Below are positions 9,389 through 17,445 of a stretch of DNA of 64,000 nucleotides, piece by piece. The DNA is taken from assembly GCA_965115995.1 (NCBI GenBank), contig OZ220472.1, forward strand, positions 620,001 to 684,000. The letters are read 5' to 3'. Both the position numbers and the translations under genes were made by a program. Every line of letters starts with the position of its first letter. The stretch's first letter is position 1. Source of the stretch: Poriferisodalis sp026713105. Lineage in GTDB: Bacteria; Actinomycetota; Acidimicrobiia; Acidimicrobiales; Poriferisodalaceae. The notes under the pieces are model-generated. The model worked only from the letters and a program-made list of their open reading frames with translations. It was not told where the DNA came from and did no database searches.

Positions 9389-9510
9389 GATGGGTGAGCC
9401 CTTCCGTTGTCGCACCAGTTGTTTCCCGCTCTTGTTCCCGATTTCCATTGACTCGGCGCTCACGGGCCGCTCGGGCCACGGCTTCGCCTATCGGCTCAGC
9501 CTCTTGGCGA
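9389..9510 (+). repeat. Intergenic repeat, family B copy 1
   Basis: It contains GATGGGTGA, then GTTGTTTCCCGCTCTTGTTC, then CTCACGGGCCGCTCGGGCC and a trailing GCTCAGCCT. The same series recurs upstream of the sirtuin gene and of gmd, with a diverged inverted copy between the rhodanese-ThiF and lpdA genes. It lies between birA and pepA. The pepA frame is open through it by chance, which would give a false N-terminal extension. Confidence 0.7.
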
Positions 9511-9605
9511 GAATCCTCAGCGTCGGGTGCTGCGGTCAGGTAGAACCGCACTGCGGGCGCTGCTCACCGCGGTCCGCGCCCCATCTCCGACTAAGCGAGG
9601 ACGCC

Positions 9606-11102
9606 GTGCCGCTCACTGTTTCACCTGATGCCTTCGAGGTTGTCACCGACCCCGCCGCCGCGCCGCCGACTGCCGCCGCCGACCGGCCGGTGCGCAGCGA
9701 CGCCCTCGACACGCTGGGGGCCACGCCGAACTACTTGGCGGCCAGCGGCTTCGACGGCTCTGCGGGCAGCACGGCACTCATGGCCGGCATCGCCGGCACT
9801 GCAGACGACACGATGCCGATCGCCGTCGGGCTCGGCGCTGAAGGTCTGACTGCCGCCGATGTCCGCACAGCGGCGGCGAATCTGTGGCGGGCAGCGTCGA
9901 AGGTCGACTCCCTGACCTCGGCGTTGGCTGCGGTCGCGGCCGACGACCTCGGCGCCGATGTTGCCCTCAGCGCGGTGGCCGAAGGCATGCTCCTCGCCTC
10001 CTACGGGTTCAACGAGCACAAGGGCGATCCGCCCGATGATGATGCGCTCGATCGCGTCGTGCTCGCCGTGCCTGACGGCACCGACACCGCGGCTGCCCTC
10101 GCTCGTGCCGCGGCGGTGGCCGGCGGCATCGCCCTGGCCCGCGACTTGGTCAACCAGCCGGCCGGAGCGCTCACGGCGACCGGACTCGCCGATGCTGCCG
10201 TCGAGGCCATCGAGTCGGCTTCCGCAGCCACTGATCCGGCGGCGGGCACGGCTTCAGTCGAGGTGTGGGACCGCGAGCGGCTGGCCTCTGAACGATGCGG
10301 TGGGCTGCTGGGCGTCAATGCGGGTTCGACGGAGCCGCCGGCGCTCATCCGCATGCGCTGGCAGCCGACCGCCACGCCGCGCGCCACGGTTCACCTGGTC
10401 GGCAAAGGCATCACATTCGACACCGGCGGGCTCAACCTCAAGTCCTTCGAAGGCATGGAGTGGATGAAGATCGACATGGGGGGCGCCGCTGCGGTCATCG
10501 GGGCGATGAGTGCCATCGTCCGATTGGCACCCGACATCGCGGTGACCGGCATCTGCTGTTGCACCGACAACCAGCCCGGCCCTACGGCCACCAAGCCCGG
10601 GGACGTGCTGCGCATCCGCAACGGCAAGACAGTCGAAGTGCTCAACACCGACGCCGAAGGCCGGCTCGTCCTCGCTGACGGACTGTCGCTTGCCGTCGAG
10701 GAGGAGCCCGACCTGATCGTGGACCTCGCCACGCTGACGGGTGCCTGCATGGTGGCGCTGGGCGACAAGTACGCCGGGCTCATGGGCAATGACCCGGCGG
10801 CGATCGAACGCGCCCAGGCTGCGGCGCGCGCTGCTGGGGAACGTCTCTGGCACCTGCCGCTGCCTCCCGAATACCGCGAGCAGCTCGACTCGCCGATCGC
10901 CGACTTGCGCAACATCGGCAAGAACCGCTACGGGGGCACACTCCACGCGGGACTGTTCTTGTCGGAATTCGTCGGCGAGACGCCATGGGTGCACTTCGAC
11001 ATCGCCGGACCTGTGCGCACCGATGCCGACGCCGGCGAACTGGCCAAGGGGGCATCGGGCTTCGGCGTGCGCACGCTGGTGGAGCTGATCTGCGGCTGGT
11101 GA
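9606..11102 (+). CDS. pepA: Leucyl aminopeptidase, M17 family
   Basis: The 498-residue protein carries the M17 metal-binding and catalytic motifs VGKGITFDTGGLNLK and NTDAEGRLVLADGL in the C-terminal half, behind a variable N-terminal domain. It releases N-terminal amino acids from peptides in the cytoplasm as a two-metal enzyme, usually a hexamer. I chose the GTG that starts VPLTVSPDAF, because the frame upstream runs through an intergenic repeat and the resulting length suits the family. The signature NTDAEGR is intact. Confidence 0.93.
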   Translation: MPLTVSPDAFEVVTDPAAAPPTAAADRPVRSDALDTLGATPNYLAASGFDGSAGSTALMAGIAGTADDTMPIAVGLGAEGLTAADVRTAAANLWRAASKVDSLTSALAAVAADDLGADVALSAVAEGMLLASYGFNEHKGDPPDDDALDRVVLAVPDGTDTAAALARAAAVAGGIALARDLVNQPAGALTATGLADAAVEAIESASAATDPAAGTASVEVWDRERLASERCGGLLGVNAGSTEPPALIRMRWQPTATPRATVHLVGKGITFDTGGLNLKSFEGMEWMKIDMGGAAAVIGAMSAIVRLAPDIAVTGICCCTDNQPGPTATKPGDVLRIRNGKTVEVLNTDAEGRLVLADGLSLAVEEEPDLIVDLATLTGACMVALGDKYAGLMGNDPAAIERAQAAARAAGERLWHLPLPPEYREQLDSPIADLRNIGKNRYGGTLHAGLFLSEFVGETPWVHFDIAGPVRTDADAGELAKGASGFGVRTLVELICGW

Positions 11103-11154
11103 CGGCCCCCGCCGTGCCCTCGAGCCGGCGACGGCGCGAACGCAGCCAGAGGGG

Positions 11155-11883
11155 CTAGGTATGGCGACGTGTGCGCTGACGCACGCAGCGTTCCGCCCAC
11201 GCCCATGCGGTCGCCTCGTTAGCGGCGCTCGGCGTCAGCCCGAGCGTCACGAGCCGCTCGGCGGACTCGTGCAGACCGTGACCGAGCGTCAGCATGCAGA
11301 TCGCGAGCAGCCGCGTCTCGCCGACGGAGAAATCCGCATGACCGTCAATCCGTGACCAGTGGCCGACTTCCGCGCGCAATTCCGGCGGCATCCGCATCTG
11401 CAGCCGGCGGGGCACCGGTGGCACCCGCGTGCGGACGATCAGCACCGCGTCGTCGTCGAAGTGCGCCAGGTCGAACATGCCGCAACGTTCGATGGTTCTC
11501 ATGAAGGTGCTCTGACGGCCGCCGCGGTGCTGCAGTCCCAATCGCCGGGCGGTGGAGTCGAGGTCCAGGCGGAGCTCCTCGCCGGGCGCCAGCTCGTCGA
11601 ATTCGCGCGCGAGCAGCCGCAACAGCCATACGGCGCTCGGGCCGAGAATCGCAACCCAGAATCGCTCCACGTAAATCGAGCGCGGATCGTGGCCGCGGCG
11701 CCGCAGATTGGGATCGTCCCACGGCCGCACCCGAAGGACATGCACTGGATCACCCGACGAATCGTTGAACGCTGTGGGGCTTAGCTCGGTCTCGGCGCCG
11801 CCAACCAGCCGCAACGCGGCCGCAGCGGACGGATCAGGCACCGTTCGACTTTGGGGGACGTCGTGTATCTCATCAGCTCGCAC
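11155..11883 (-). CDS. Hypothetical protein, possible winged-helix content
   Basis: I do not recognise this 242-residue protein. The middle part (about residues 75-170) reads like alternating helices and a beta hairpin: a Trp/Leu-rich helix, an LDLDSTARRLGL stretch resembling a helix-turn-helix, then an RVPPVPRRLQMRMP strand region. A winged-helix DNA-binding role is a guess. The C-terminus is helical, with GLTPSAANEATAWAWAERCV. The GTG start is preceded by GGAGAG. An AT-rich promoter candidate lies upstream, and the gene converges with pepA. Confidence 0.6.
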   Translation of the reverse strand: MRADEIHDVPQSRTVPDPSAAAALRLVGGAETELSPTAFNDSSGDPVHVLRVRPWDDPNLRRRGHDPRSIYVERFWVAILGPSAVWLLRLLAREFDELAPGEELRLDLDSTARRLGLQHRGGRQSTFMRTIERCGMFDLAHFDDDAVLIVRTRVPPVPRRLQMRMPPELRAEVGHWSRIDGHADFSVGETRLLAICMLTLGHGLHESAERLVTLGLTPSAANEATAWAWAERCVRQRTRRHT

Positions 11884-11963
11884 GGGTGCTCTCCTTCTCG
11901 ACGGCGTGCCACGTTGGGCCGCGGTTGTTGTTCGTTGCCGAACACATTTTTGTATATCGAAAC

Positions 11964-11993
11964 ATACTAATACAACATGAAATATGCTGTAAA
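11964..11993 (-). promoter_or_regulatory. Candidate promoter in an AT-rich island
   Basis: Read on the minus strand, TTTACA and TAGTAT are spaced by 18 bases, close to a sigma-70-type -35/-10 pair, about 80 bases before the unknown gene. The surrounding 60 bases are strikingly AT-rich for this genome and include the near-palindrome GTATATCGAAACATAC. Confidence 0.35.
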
Positions 11994-12041
11994 TTGCACA
12001 TCGCTCGTCAGATCAGGCCGCTTGCCACGAGAGTCCGCGTC

Positions 12042-12193
12042 GATGGGTGAACCGTCTCGCTGCCGCACCAGTTGTTTCCCGCTCTTGTTCGCTGTCGCTC
12101 ACGGGCCGCTCGGGCCACGGCTTCGCCCTGTGTTTACCGCTCTAGCTCGCTTCGCTCGCGGGCCGCTCGGGCCCGGGGCTCAGCCTTTAAGCC
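12042..12193 (+). repeat. Intergenic repeat, family B copy 2
   Basis: This copy shares GTTGTTTCCCGCTCTTGTTC and CTCACGGGCCGCTCGGGCC with copy 1. It then repeats the second block in the altered form CTCGCGGGCCGCTCGGGCC, followed by GCTCAGCCT, so it has an internal partial duplication. It fills most of the 322-base gap between the unknown minus-strand gene and the sirtuin gene and ends 12 bases before the sirtuin ATG. Confidence 0.7.
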
Positions 12194-12205
12194 AGACTGT
12201 GACCG

Positions 12206-13024
12206 ATGAGCCCAGCCGAGAAGGTCCCAGCGTCCGATTCGAGCACCGACATCGATGACGACGTCCGAACAGTGGCGGGATGGATCGACGAGGCGAGCGC
12301 CGTCACGGTGCTCACCGGCGCCGGGATCTCCACGGACTCGGGAATCCCGGACTTCCGCGGCCCCAATGGCGTGTGGACCAAGAACCCGGCCGCCGAGAAG
12401 CAGGCGACGCTGCAGAACTATCTGGCCGATCGCGAGGTGCGGGTGCTGGCCTGGCGGGCCCGCATGGATCACCGAGCGTGGGGCGCCGAGCCCAACGACG
12501 GTCACCGAGCCCTCGTGCAGTTGGAGCGTCGCCGCAAGCTGGTGTCGCTGCTGACGCAGAACGTGGACGGTCTGCATCACGACGCCGGGTCCGATCCGGA
12601 CAAGATCGTCGAGGTGCACGGCACGATCCGCGAGGTTGCGTGCTTGGAGTGCGACTACCGCGACGAGATGGGCATCGTGCTCGACCGGGTTCGGCTCGGC
12701 TCCGACGACCCGCCCTGTCCCGACTGCGGGGGGATTCTCAAGAGCGCCACGATCAGCTTCGGCCAGCAGCTCGTGGCGCGAGATCTCTTGCGAGCCCAGA
12801 TCGCAGCCGAGAATTGCGATCTGATGCTGGCCGTGGGAACCACGCTGGCCGTCTATCCGATCGCTGCGGTGGTACCGACGGCAAAGTCCGCAGGCGCGCG
12901 AGTGGTGATCGTCAACGCCGAACCCACCGAGATGGACCACCTTGCCGACATGGTCCTGCGCAAGTCCATCTCGGAGGTCCTCCCCCGAATCTGCGGCGGC
13001 ACCCCCCGCCAGCGTTCGGTGTGA
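12206..13024 (+). CDS. cobB: NAD-dependent protein deacylase (sirtuin)
   Basis: The 272-residue protein has the sirtuin signature: GAGISTDSGIPDFRG (from residue 38) for NAD binding, TQNVDGLHH, a catalytic histidine in EVHGT, two zinc-binding cysteine pairs (CLEC and CPDC), and GTTLAVYP near the C-terminus. It removes acyl groups from lysines, releasing nicotinamide and O-acyl-ADP-ribose; AMP-forming acyl-CoA synthetases are common bacterial targets. The leader holds a repeat and no strong ribosome binding site. Confidence 0.93.
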   Translation: MSPAEKVPASDSSTDIDDDVRTVAGWIDEASAVTVLTGAGISTDSGIPDFRGPNGVWTKNPAAEKQATLQNYLADREVRVLAWRARMDHRAWGAEPNDGHRALVQLERRRKLVSLLTQNVDGLHHDAGSDPDKIVEVHGTIREVACLECDYRDEMGIVLDRVRLGSDDPPCPDCGGILKSATISFGQQLVARDLLRAQIAAENCDLMLAVGTTLAVYPIAAVVPTAKSAGARVVIVNAEPTEMDHLADMVLRKSISEVLPRICGGTPRQRSV

Positions 13025-13103
13025 CCAATTCCTGACCAACTGGCTGGCGCGTAGGGGCTGAGAACCGCGGCGCGTGTGGGAGAACACACCGCACGTAACT
13101 AAA

Positions 13104-13119
13104 ACCTGACCTGATAGGT
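13104..13119. promoter_or_regulatory. ACCT/AGGT dyad upstream of the rhodanese-ThiF gene
   Basis: ACCT and AGGT are spaced by eight bases, in a local drop of GC within the 163-base leader. An overlapping AGGA...TCCT arrangement follows. This could be an operator or promoter for the sulfur-transfer gene downstream; I cannot name the regulator. Confidence 0.2.
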
Positions 13120-13187
13120 AGGATTTAGGTCCTGAGTCTGGTCTGATGACTGGGCGCTCCCGAATGCGACGACTTGGGAGGCCTCCG

Positions 13188-14351
13188 ATGCCCTCGTTCC
13201 GCGAACTGCTGACAGCCACAAAGCGCGAGATCACCGAGATCGACACCGCCACAGCGGCGCAGTGGATCGCGGACCGCGAGCCCGTCGTGCTCGACGTGCG
13301 CGAGCCCGACGAGTATGAGCAAGGTGCCCTCGTCGACGCGATCCACATTCCACGCGGGCACCTCGAGGCTCAGATCGAGAACCGGCTGCCCGACCACGAT
13401 GCCGAGATCATCATCTATTGCGCCGGCGGCGTGCGTTCGGCGTTCGCTGCGAAGACGCTCGCCGAGTTGGGCTATCCCAACTCCGTGTCCATGGATGGCG
13501 GTTTCGGCCGCTGGAAGGACGAGGGCCGCCCCTGGTCGACGCCGGCCTCGCTCGGTGCCGAGCAGCGAAACCGGTACCAGCGTCACCTGCTGCTGCCCGA
13601 GGTGGGCGAGGCCGGGCAGCTCAAGCTGCTTGACGCCAAGGTGCTCATGCTCGGCGCAGGCGGCCTTGGCTCGCCGGCGGCGCTGTATCTGGCTGCTGCC
13701 GGAGTCGGCACCATCGGCATCATCGACATGGACGTGGTGGACGAGTCGAACCTGCAGCGCCAGATTCTCCACAACGTCGACCGTGTCGGCGATCGCAAGG
13801 TCGACTCGGCCAAGAAGACCCTGACCGCGTTGAATCCCGACGTGAACGTGGTCACCTACGACACGCGGCTCGGCGCCGACAATGTGCTCGAGATTCTCTC
13901 GGGCTGGGATGTGATCGTGGACGGCGCGGACAACTTCCCGAGTCGCTACCTGCTCAACGACGCATCGGTGAAACTGGGCATTCCCGTGGTGCACGGCTCG
14001 ATCTTCCGCTTCGAGGGTCAGGTCACTGTGTTCGACCCAAAGAACGGCCCGACCTACCGCGATTACCTGCCCGAGCCCCCGCCGGCGGAGCTTGCCCCGT
14101 CGTGCGCCGAGGCCGGCGTGCTGGGCGTGCTGCCGGGAATCGTGGGCTCGATCCAGGCGCTCGAGACCATCAAGCTGATTCTCGGCACCGGCGATTCACT
14201 GGCGGGCCGCATCGTCGCCTTCGACTCGCTCGAGATGACCTTCCGCGAATTCCGGTTGCGGCCCGACCCCGCCAACGAGGTCACCTTCGCCAATCGCGAG
14301 CGCATCACCGTGGGCGAGCTGGACGGCCTCTGCAGCCCCACGCTGAGCTGA
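13188..14351 (+). CDS. Rhodanese-ThiF/MoeB sulfur carrier adenylyltransferase (MoeZ-like, permuted)
   Basis: The 387-residue protein starts with a rhodanese domain whose active loop is YCAGGVRS (Cys78), followed by a ThiF/MoeB domain with the ATP-binding GAGGLGSPA and the conserved SCAEAGVLG cysteine. Such enzymes adenylate the C-terminus of ubiquitin-like sulfur carriers (MoaD, ThiS, CysO) and load sulfur on them. The zinc CxxC pairs of E. coli MoeB are absent (TYRD replaces CxxC), as in mycobacterial MoeZ. The domain order is the reverse of MoeZ, where rhodanese is C-terminal. The ATG after TTGGGAGG is preferred over one 42 bases upstream. Confidence 0.88.
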   Translation: MPSFRELLTATKREITEIDTATAAQWIADREPVVLDVREPDEYEQGALVDAIHIPRGHLEAQIENRLPDHDAEIIIYCAGGVRSAFAAKTLAELGYPNSVSMDGGFGRWKDEGRPWSTPASLGAEQRNRYQRHLLLPEVGEAGQLKLLDAKVLMLGAGGLGSPAALYLAAAGVGTIGIIDMDVVDESNLQRQILHNVDRVGDRKVDSAKKTLTALNPDVNVVTYDTRLGADNVLEILSGWDVIVDGADNFPSRYLLNDASVKLGIPVVHGSIFRFEGQVTVFDPKNGPTYRDYLPEPPPAELAPSCAEAGVLGVLPGIVGSIQALETIKLILGTGDSLAGRIVAFDSLEMTFREFRLRPDPANEVTFANRERITVGELDGLCSPTLS

Positions 14352-14360
14352 CCCCAGCGG

Positions 14361-14455
14361 CTGTGCCCCGGGCCCGCGCGGCTCGTGGGCCCAATCGCAC
14401 AAAGACACCGAATCAGAGCGGAAAGCACTGGGCGCCGCGACGACAGTGAGGCCGG
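14361..14455 (-). repeat. Intergenic repeat, family B copy 4 (inverted, diverged)
   Basis: Read on the minus strand it contains CAGTGCTTTCCGCTCTGATT and then ATTGGGCCCACGAGCC, clearly related to the two conserved blocks of the other copies (ATTGGGCTCACGGGCC in copy 3). It occupies the gap between the rhodanese-ThiF gene and the lpdA-like gene. Confidence 0.55.
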
Positions 14456-14479
14456 GGGGCACCGGTACGCTGCGGATCC

Positions 14480-15847
14480 ATGGCCCAGAAGCGCTTCGTC
14501 GTGATCGGCGGTGGCCCGGCGGGCCACTCCGCAGCCACCTACGCGGCGCGCTACGGCGCCGACGTCACGCTTATCGAGCGCGACATCGTGGGCGGTTCCG
14601 CGCACCTTCAAGACTGCGTGCCGTCCAAGACCATGATCGCAACCGGCTCGGCGCTCAGCTTCGCTGGCCATCTTGACGAGTTGGGGCTCGCCAATGTGTC
14701 CACGTCGGTCGACACCCCGCACCTTCGCCAGCGCATCGGCGACATAGAGGACCGCCTCGCAGACGTCGCCCGGCAGATGCTGGTCAGCCAGGGCGTTCGC
14801 ATCCTGTCGGGTTCAGGCCGCCTGCTCGGGCCCAACGAGGTCTGCGCTGACACGGCTGACGGCGCGGTCGAGCTGTCGGCCGACATCGTCGTGCTGTCGA
14901 CCGGCAGCCGTCCCCGCATCCCCGAATGGGCGCCGATCGACGGGGAGCGGATTCTCACCACCCGCGACGCGTACCCGCCCGCCGAGCTTCCAGAGCATCT
15001 CGTCGTCGTGGGTTCAGGGGTGACCGGCGTGGAGTTCGTCCACATGTTCACCTCGCTGGGCTCGCAAGTCACGTTGATCGTGAGTCGTCAGCAGGTGCTG
15101 CCGCACAAGGACCCCGAAGCCGCTGCAGTGCTGGAGCAGACCTTCAGCGACCTCGGCGTGGCCATGCTCAAAGGGGCGCGTGCGGTGAGCATTGAGCGCG
15201 CAGGCGACGCTGTCGAAGTCGTCTGCAGCGATGGGCGGACTGTGCAGGCGTCGCATGCGCTGATTGCGATCGGATCGATCCCCAATAGCGACGGCTTGGG
15301 GCTGGAGAACACCGACGTGCGCGTCGACGACGAGGGGTACGTCGAGGTCGACCACAACCTGTGCTCATCGGTGCCCAGCATCTACGCGGCGGGCGACCTG
15401 TCGGGCAAGCTGCCGCTCTCGTCGGTTGCCGCCATGCAGGGCCGCAAGATCGTCGAGCACGCGGTGGGTCTGCACGAGTCCCGCCCGCACCGCCATCTCG
15501 ACTACGACAAGGCGGCATCGGCCATCTTCACCGAGCCCGAGATCGCCGATGTCGGGCTCGCGGAAGCCGAGGCATTCGCCACGGGCCGCAAGATCCGCGT
15601 CACCAAGGTGCCCTTCGGCGCCAATGCCAAGGCACTGATCGAGGAGAATCCCCGCGGCTTCGTCAAGATCGTCTCGGACCCGCTGACCGGTCAGGTGTTG
15701 GGCGGCTCCATCGTGGGCCGCCACGCAGCCGAGCTGATCTCGGTGGTGGCTCTCGCCGTCAGCGCAAACCTGCGGGTCCAGGACATCGCCGAGAGCCTGT
15801 TCGTGTATCCGTCCCTGAGCGAGGCCCTCTCCGAGGCAGCTGAGTGA
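14480..15847 (+). CDS. lpdA: LpdA-type NAD(P)H-quinone reductase (pyridine nucleotide-disulfide oxidoreductase family)
   Basis: The 455-residue protein has an FAD-binding VIGGGPAG motif, a second Rossmann motif VVGSGVTGVE for NAD(P)H, and the C-terminal dimerisation domain. At the usual redox disulfide only the second cysteine remains (Cys46 in DCVPSK; Ala41 replaces the first), and the catalytic His-Pro near the C-terminus reads YPSLSE. Lipoamide dehydrogenase activity is therefore not expected. The same changes mark mycobacterial LpdA (Rv3303c), an NAD(P)H:quinone reductase, and I infer that role here. It overlaps the LCP gene by four bases. Confidence 0.85.
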   Translation: MAQKRFVVIGGGPAGHSAATYAARYGADVTLIERDIVGGSAHLQDCVPSKTMIATGSALSFAGHLDELGLANVSTSVDTPHLRQRIGDIEDRLADVARQMLVSQGVRILSGSGRLLGPNEVCADTADGAVELSADIVVLSTGSRPRIPEWAPIDGERILTTRDAYPPAELPEHLVVVGSGVTGVEFVHMFTSLGSQVTLIVSRQQVLPHKDPEAAAVLEQTFSDLGVAMLKGARAVSIERAGDAVEVVCSDGRTVQASHALIAIGSIPNSDGLGLENTDVRVDDEGYVEVDHNLCSSVPSIYAAGDLSGKLPLSSVAAMQGRKIVEHAVGLHESRPHRHLDYDKAASAIFTEPEIADVGLAEAEAFATGRKIRVTKVPFGANAKALIEENPRGFVKIVSDPLTGQVLGGSIVGRHAAELISVVALAVSANLRVQDIAESLFVYPSLSEALSEAAE

Positions 15848-17445
15848 GCCACCGCAGTCGGCGCACTCGCCTCGTCCTTGTCGCGCTGGCAGTGCTGACC
15901 CTCATTGGGGCAGTCGCGACTGGTGCATCTGCATTTGTGCTGCTGCAGCTCGGACGGATCGAGCGGCACGAGTTGGCCGGCGTACTGACTTCCGCCCCCC
16001 GCCAGCCCGTGACTGCGGCCGACGTGGTGATCGACCAGCCGACCTCGATCGCTGCGAATGCTGACAGCGAGACAGCCGTGGGCGCTGACCGCAGCAGCGA
16101 GGTCACCCGGGGGGACGGCATGACTTCGGTTGTCGACTCGAGTTCAGATGCGGACTCGCTTGACGCCGTCGACCTCTCCGCCGGTGAACCCGTTCTGCCG
16201 GGCGGCTCGACTGGGGAGAACTACCTGCTGGTCGGCACCGACAGCACCCTGGGACTCGCGCCCGACGATCCGCTGCGCAACGGCCACTCGGACTTCAGCC
16301 GGCTGGCGGACGTGATCATGGTGATCCGCCTGCGAGACGACGGCACAGTGGCGATGATGTCGATCCCGCGCGACCTGGCGGCGGAGATCGCGGGCACGAG
16401 CGATATTGCCGGAACCGGCGTCGTCGCCAAGATCAACAGCGCCTACAACCGCGACACCACCACGGCGGCGCGCGCTGCCCGTCTGATCGACACGGTCGAG
16501 AACAACCTCGGCATCACCCTGCAGCACTACGTCGAAGTCGACTTCCAAGCGTTCCTGCGGCTGGTCGATGCTGTCGGCGGCGTCACAATGAGCTTCGACC
16601 GGCCTCTGCGCGACCAGCTCAAGGAAGACGCCACTGATCCGGCGGACAGCCGCAGCGGGTTCTTCACCCCCGCAGGCACTCATCGCCTCGACGGCAGGCA
16701 GGCGCTCGCCTACGTCCGCAGTCGGCACCTCGAAGCCCAGTCGGGTGACGGATCCTGGCAGCGCTACGGCGCCTGGAACGATCTGGCCCGCAACGACCGC
16801 CAGCGGGCGTTCATGCGCATCGCGGCTGGGCAGGTTGCACCCGCCTTGTTTGCAAACCCGCTCAAGCTGCTCTCCGTGCTCGACATAGCGGCTGACCATG
16901 TGTCGGCGTCGGACACGCTGGGCATTGTGAGCGACGGCCGCAGACTCGCATCGGAGTTCTCCGGCATCGACTTCGACGCTGACGTTGAGGACTACAAGCT
17001 GAAGTTGGTGGACGTTCACGAACCCGTGAGGTGGTCGCTCGGGCTGGACCCCGGGCGCGCCGAGCACAACCAGCGCGTGCTGGACGTGTTCGGGGGCATC
17101 GGCTGGGACGACATCGTCGAGTCGCGCGTGAAAGTGCAGGTCACCGGCACCGGACGGCACCGGCTGGCAGCAGAGCTGGCCGAGATCGGCTTCGACGCGC
17201 AGGCTGCGGGGGAGCTACCAGAGGGCATTTCGGAACCGCCGGGGCGCACGGTCGTCTACTTGGCCCCGGTGGGACGGCTTGCCGCGGGCCTGCTGGCCAG
17301 TCACCTGTTGCCTGTGCCAGAATTCGCCGGCTATGCCGAGCTCGACGCAACCACGGTGATCCTGCACATCGGCGACGAGCCGCCGCGCACTGATCCCGGT
17401 TACCGGAGGGTCGACGTGCCCGCCGCCGAACGGCTGGTGCCGTGA
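15844..17445 (+). CDS. LytR-CpsA-Psr (LCP) family wall ligase with C-terminal domain
   Basis: The 533-residue protein has a short cytoplasmic Arg-rich start, one transmembrane helix (about residues 10-35), a low-complexity acidic stretch, then the LCP catalytic domain. Visible LCP marks are DVIMVIRL, MMSIPRDL, the INSAY segment, VGGVTM and LDGRQALAYVRSRH. LCP enzymes transfer polyprenyl-pyrophosphate-linked polymers onto peptidoglycan. The last 130 residues resemble a LytR C-terminal domain. It overlaps both neighbours by GTGA, linking it to UDP-glucose dehydrogenase and fitting a role in attaching a wall polysaccharide. Confidence 0.88.
   Translation: MSHRSRRTRLVLVALAVLTLIGAVATGASAFVLLQLGRIERHELAGVLTSAPRQPVTAADVVIDQPTSIAANADSETAVGADRSSEVTRGDGMTSVVDSSSDADSLDAVDLSAGEPVLPGGSTGENYLLVGTDSTLGLAPDDPLRNGHSDFSRLADVIMVIRLRDDGTVAMMSIPRDLAAEIAGTSDIAGTGVVAKINSAYNRDTTTAARAARLIDTVENNLGITLQHYVEVDFQAFLRLVDAVGGVTMSFDRPLRDQLKEDATDPADSRSGFFTPAGTHRLDGRQALAYVRSRHLEAQSGDGSWQRYGAWNDLARNDRQRAFMRIAAGQVAPALFANPLKLLSVLDIAADHVSASDTLGIVSDGRRLASEFSGIDFDADVEDYKLKLVDVHEPVRWSLGLDPGRAEHNQRVLDVFGGIGWDDIVESRVKVQVTGTGRHRLAAELAEIGFDAQAAGELPEGISEPPGRTVVYLAPVGRLAAGLLASHLLPVPEFAGYAELDATTVILHIGDEPPRTDPGYRRVDVPAAERLVP

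Noticed and set aside
9390..9605. 72-residue N-terminal extension of PepA
   Set aside because: It reads through repeat family B and appears in similar form before other genes; the GTG at the conserved start fits the family length.
12134..13348. Long open frame of about 400 codons opposite the sirtuin gene
   Set aside because: It lies antisense to a gene with clear sirtuin motifs and has no recognisable domain; long antisense frames are common at this GC content.
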